Shown here piece by piece: positions 5,434 to 6,511 of a DNA stretch of 6,511 nucleotides. The notes beneath the pieces were generated by a model, which saw only the letters and a list, made by a program, of their open reading frames with translations, did no database searches and had not been told where the DNA came from. The stretch lies in the NCBI GenBank assembly GCA_021784375.1, contig JAJXSV010000117.1:1-6511 (forward strand), in the 5' to 3' direction. Source of the stretch: Actinomycetes bacterium. GTDB taxonomy: Bacteria; Actinomycetota; Actinomycetes; S36-B12; UBA5976. Position 1 is the first letter of the stretch. Each line of letters opens with the position of its first letter. A program made the translations under genes and the position numbers.

Positions 5434-6511
5434 CCGAATCCGTGGTGCACCCCTACATCCCGAACTCGGCGCCGCCAGCCAAGGCCGCCATGCTCGCGGC
5501 CACTGGCGCCTCGTCGGTTGAGGACTTCTTCGCCGAAGTCCCAGAGGCGTTGCGCTTCCAGGGTCTGCTTGACCTGCCACCGGCGTTGCTGGCGGAGGAG
5601 GATCTGCGGCGACATGTCACAGGACTGCTCGCACGCAACGATGCCGACCGTCTGATGTTCCTGGGGCGGGGCACCTTCCCGCACGCTACGCCAGCAGTGG
5701 TTGCGGAGGTGATCAATCGCGGCGAGTTCCTGACTGCGTATGCCGGGGAGCCGTATGAGGATCATGGCCGCTTTCAGGCCCTGTTCGAGTACGCGTCACA
5801 GATGGGCGAGTTGCTGGCCTGCGATGTGGTCACGGTGCCCACATACGACGGGTTCCAGGCCACAGCCACAGCCATTGCCATCACCCACCGGGTGACTGGG
5901 CGTTCACGCGTCATCGTTGCCAGTGACGTGCTTCCCGACAAGATGAGTCGTGTCGCTGATTTCGTCCGACCCTTCCTCGAACTCGTCACCATTCCCACGG
6001 TTGATGGAGTTGCGGATCTCGCATCGATCAACGCTGCACTTGGCGAGGATGTCGCTGCTGTGTGGGTCGAGACTCCGAGCGCGATCGGTGCCCTGGAACC
6101 CGCACTGCGCGCCCTTGCAGATGCAGCACACGCCGCCGGTGCGCTGCTGGTGGTCGGCACAGATCCCATCATCTACGGCGTCTGCGAGCCTCCCGCCGTC
6201 CTCGGTGCAGACATCACCTGCGGTGACATCCAATCGCTTGGCCTCGGTCAGTGGTTCGGTGGTGCGCATGGGGGATTCCTGGCCATGGCTGATGACACTC
6301 GGCTGGTCATGGAGCTTCCATCGCGACTCTTCGGTCTTGCTGCCAGTGATGTGCCTGGTGAGTACGGCTTCGGCGATGTTGCGTATGAGCGCACATCGTT
6401 CGCCCTGCGCGAGGAAGGCAAGGAGTGGGTCGGCACTGCAGCTGCACTCTGGGGGATAGCGGCCGGTGTCTACCTGGCGCTCATGGGGCCGGCGGGCATG
6501 CGTGAGCTGGG
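5430..6511 (+). CDS. gcvPA: Divergent glycine dehydrogenase (decarboxylating) alpha-subunit-like protein, GcvPA family (3' truncated by window)
   Basis: Open from the ATG at 5430 to the right edge: 360 complete codons of a protein that is usually about 440-450 residues. GAGG at 5419-5422, seven bases upstream, and a four-base ATGA overlap with the beta-galactosidase gene support the start. GcvPA with GcvPB forms the PLP-dependent P-protein, which decarboxylates glycine and passes the aminomethyl group to lipoylated H-protein. Family hallmarks are YIPNS (9-13), a GASSVEDFFAEVPEALR segment, FLGRGTFPHATPAVV (77-91), EFLTAY (99-104), TYDG (138-141), a GTDPIIYG segment, QSLG (268-271) with FGG (276-278), and a YLALMGPAGMREL end. 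As remembered, ordinary GcvPA has TPYQPEISQG after TAY and REQHIRRxKATSN near the C terminus. Here these read AGEPYEDHG (105-113) and RTSFALREEGKEW (321-333). The PLP lysine normally lies in GcvPB, not seen here. Glycine cleavage is thus uncertain; an altered substrate is plausible. Codon use resembles its neighbours by eye. Confidence 0.82.
   Translation, partial: MTESVVHPYIPNSAPPAKAAMLAATGASSVEDFFAEVPEALRFQGLLDLPPALLAEEDLRRHVTGLLARNDADRLMFLGRGTFPHATPAVVAEVINRGEFLTAYAGEPYEDHGRFQALFEYASQMGELLACDVVTVPTYDGFQATATAIAITHRVTGRSRVIVASDVLPDKMSRVADFVRPFLELVTIPTVDGVADLASINAALGEDVAAVWVETPSAIGALEPALRALADAAHAAGALLVVGTDPIIYGVCEPPAVLGADITCGDIQSLGLGQWFGGAHGGFLAMADDTRLVMELPSRLFGLAASDVPGEYGFGDVAYERTSFALREEGKEWVGTAAALWGIAAGVYLALMGPAGMREL

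Noticed and set aside
5774..6269. Antisense open frames near the right edge (132 and 121 codons)
   Set aside because: They lie opposite the GcvPA-like gene, whose sense frame has family motifs throughout. The antisense translations show no recognisable features.
1..6511. CRISPR arrays, tRNA/rRNA genes, insertion sequences or phage remnants
   Set aside because: The window is almost wholly filled by five intact or edge-cut metabolic and transport genes. No regularly spaced repeats, transposase motifs, terminal inverted repeats or structural RNA signatures were seen.

Overview
The window is a slice of a moderately high-GC actinobacterial chromosome. The protein family versions (GH42 beta-galactosidase, CUT1 sugar transporter, PatD-type aldehyde dehydrogenase), G/C-rich third codon positions and ATGA gene junctions all fit Actinomycetota. 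A relative of Propionibacteriales is a guess from the style of the proteins; nothing here fixes the genus. All genes are on the + strand.

Layout. Positions 1-184 hold the last 60 codons of an aldehyde dehydrogenase of the gamma-aminobutyraldehyde dehydrogenase type. A 165-base intergenic region (185-349) follows. It contains a weak terminator-like hairpin, an 11+11 base interrupted inverted repeat that looks like an operator, a candidate promoter overlapped by a GTATAC-centred dyad, and a ribosome binding site. From 350 to the right edge runs a tightly packed operon: a lipoprotein sugar-binding protein (350-1651), two CUT1 inner-membrane permeases (1660-2541 and 2534-3364), a GH42 beta-galactosidase (3361-5433), and a protein homologous to the alpha subunit of glycine dehydrogenase (decarboxylating), GcvPA (5430 to beyond the edge). 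The last four junctions are an 8-base gap and overlaps of 8, 4 and 4 bases.

How the genes work together. The first four genes make a coherent uptake-and-hydrolysis module: the lipoprotein captures a galactoside-like solute, the two permeases import it, and the predicted cytoplasmic GH42 enzyme removes a terminal beta-galactosyl (or related) unit. No ABC ATPase is present, so a shared MsiK/UgpC-type ATPase elsewhere is expected.

The unexpected part is the fifth gene. It keeps the GcvPA fold signature from end to end, but segments that are strongly conserved in ordinary GcvPA, as remembered, are replaced. It overlaps the beta-galactosidase gene by four bases. This raises the possibility that the operon handles a glycoside whose aglycone is an amino compound, or that a P-protein-like enzyme with altered specificity has been recruited into a sugar pathway. 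That is inference. The genes just beyond the right edge, especially whether a GcvPB-like partner follows, would decide much of it.
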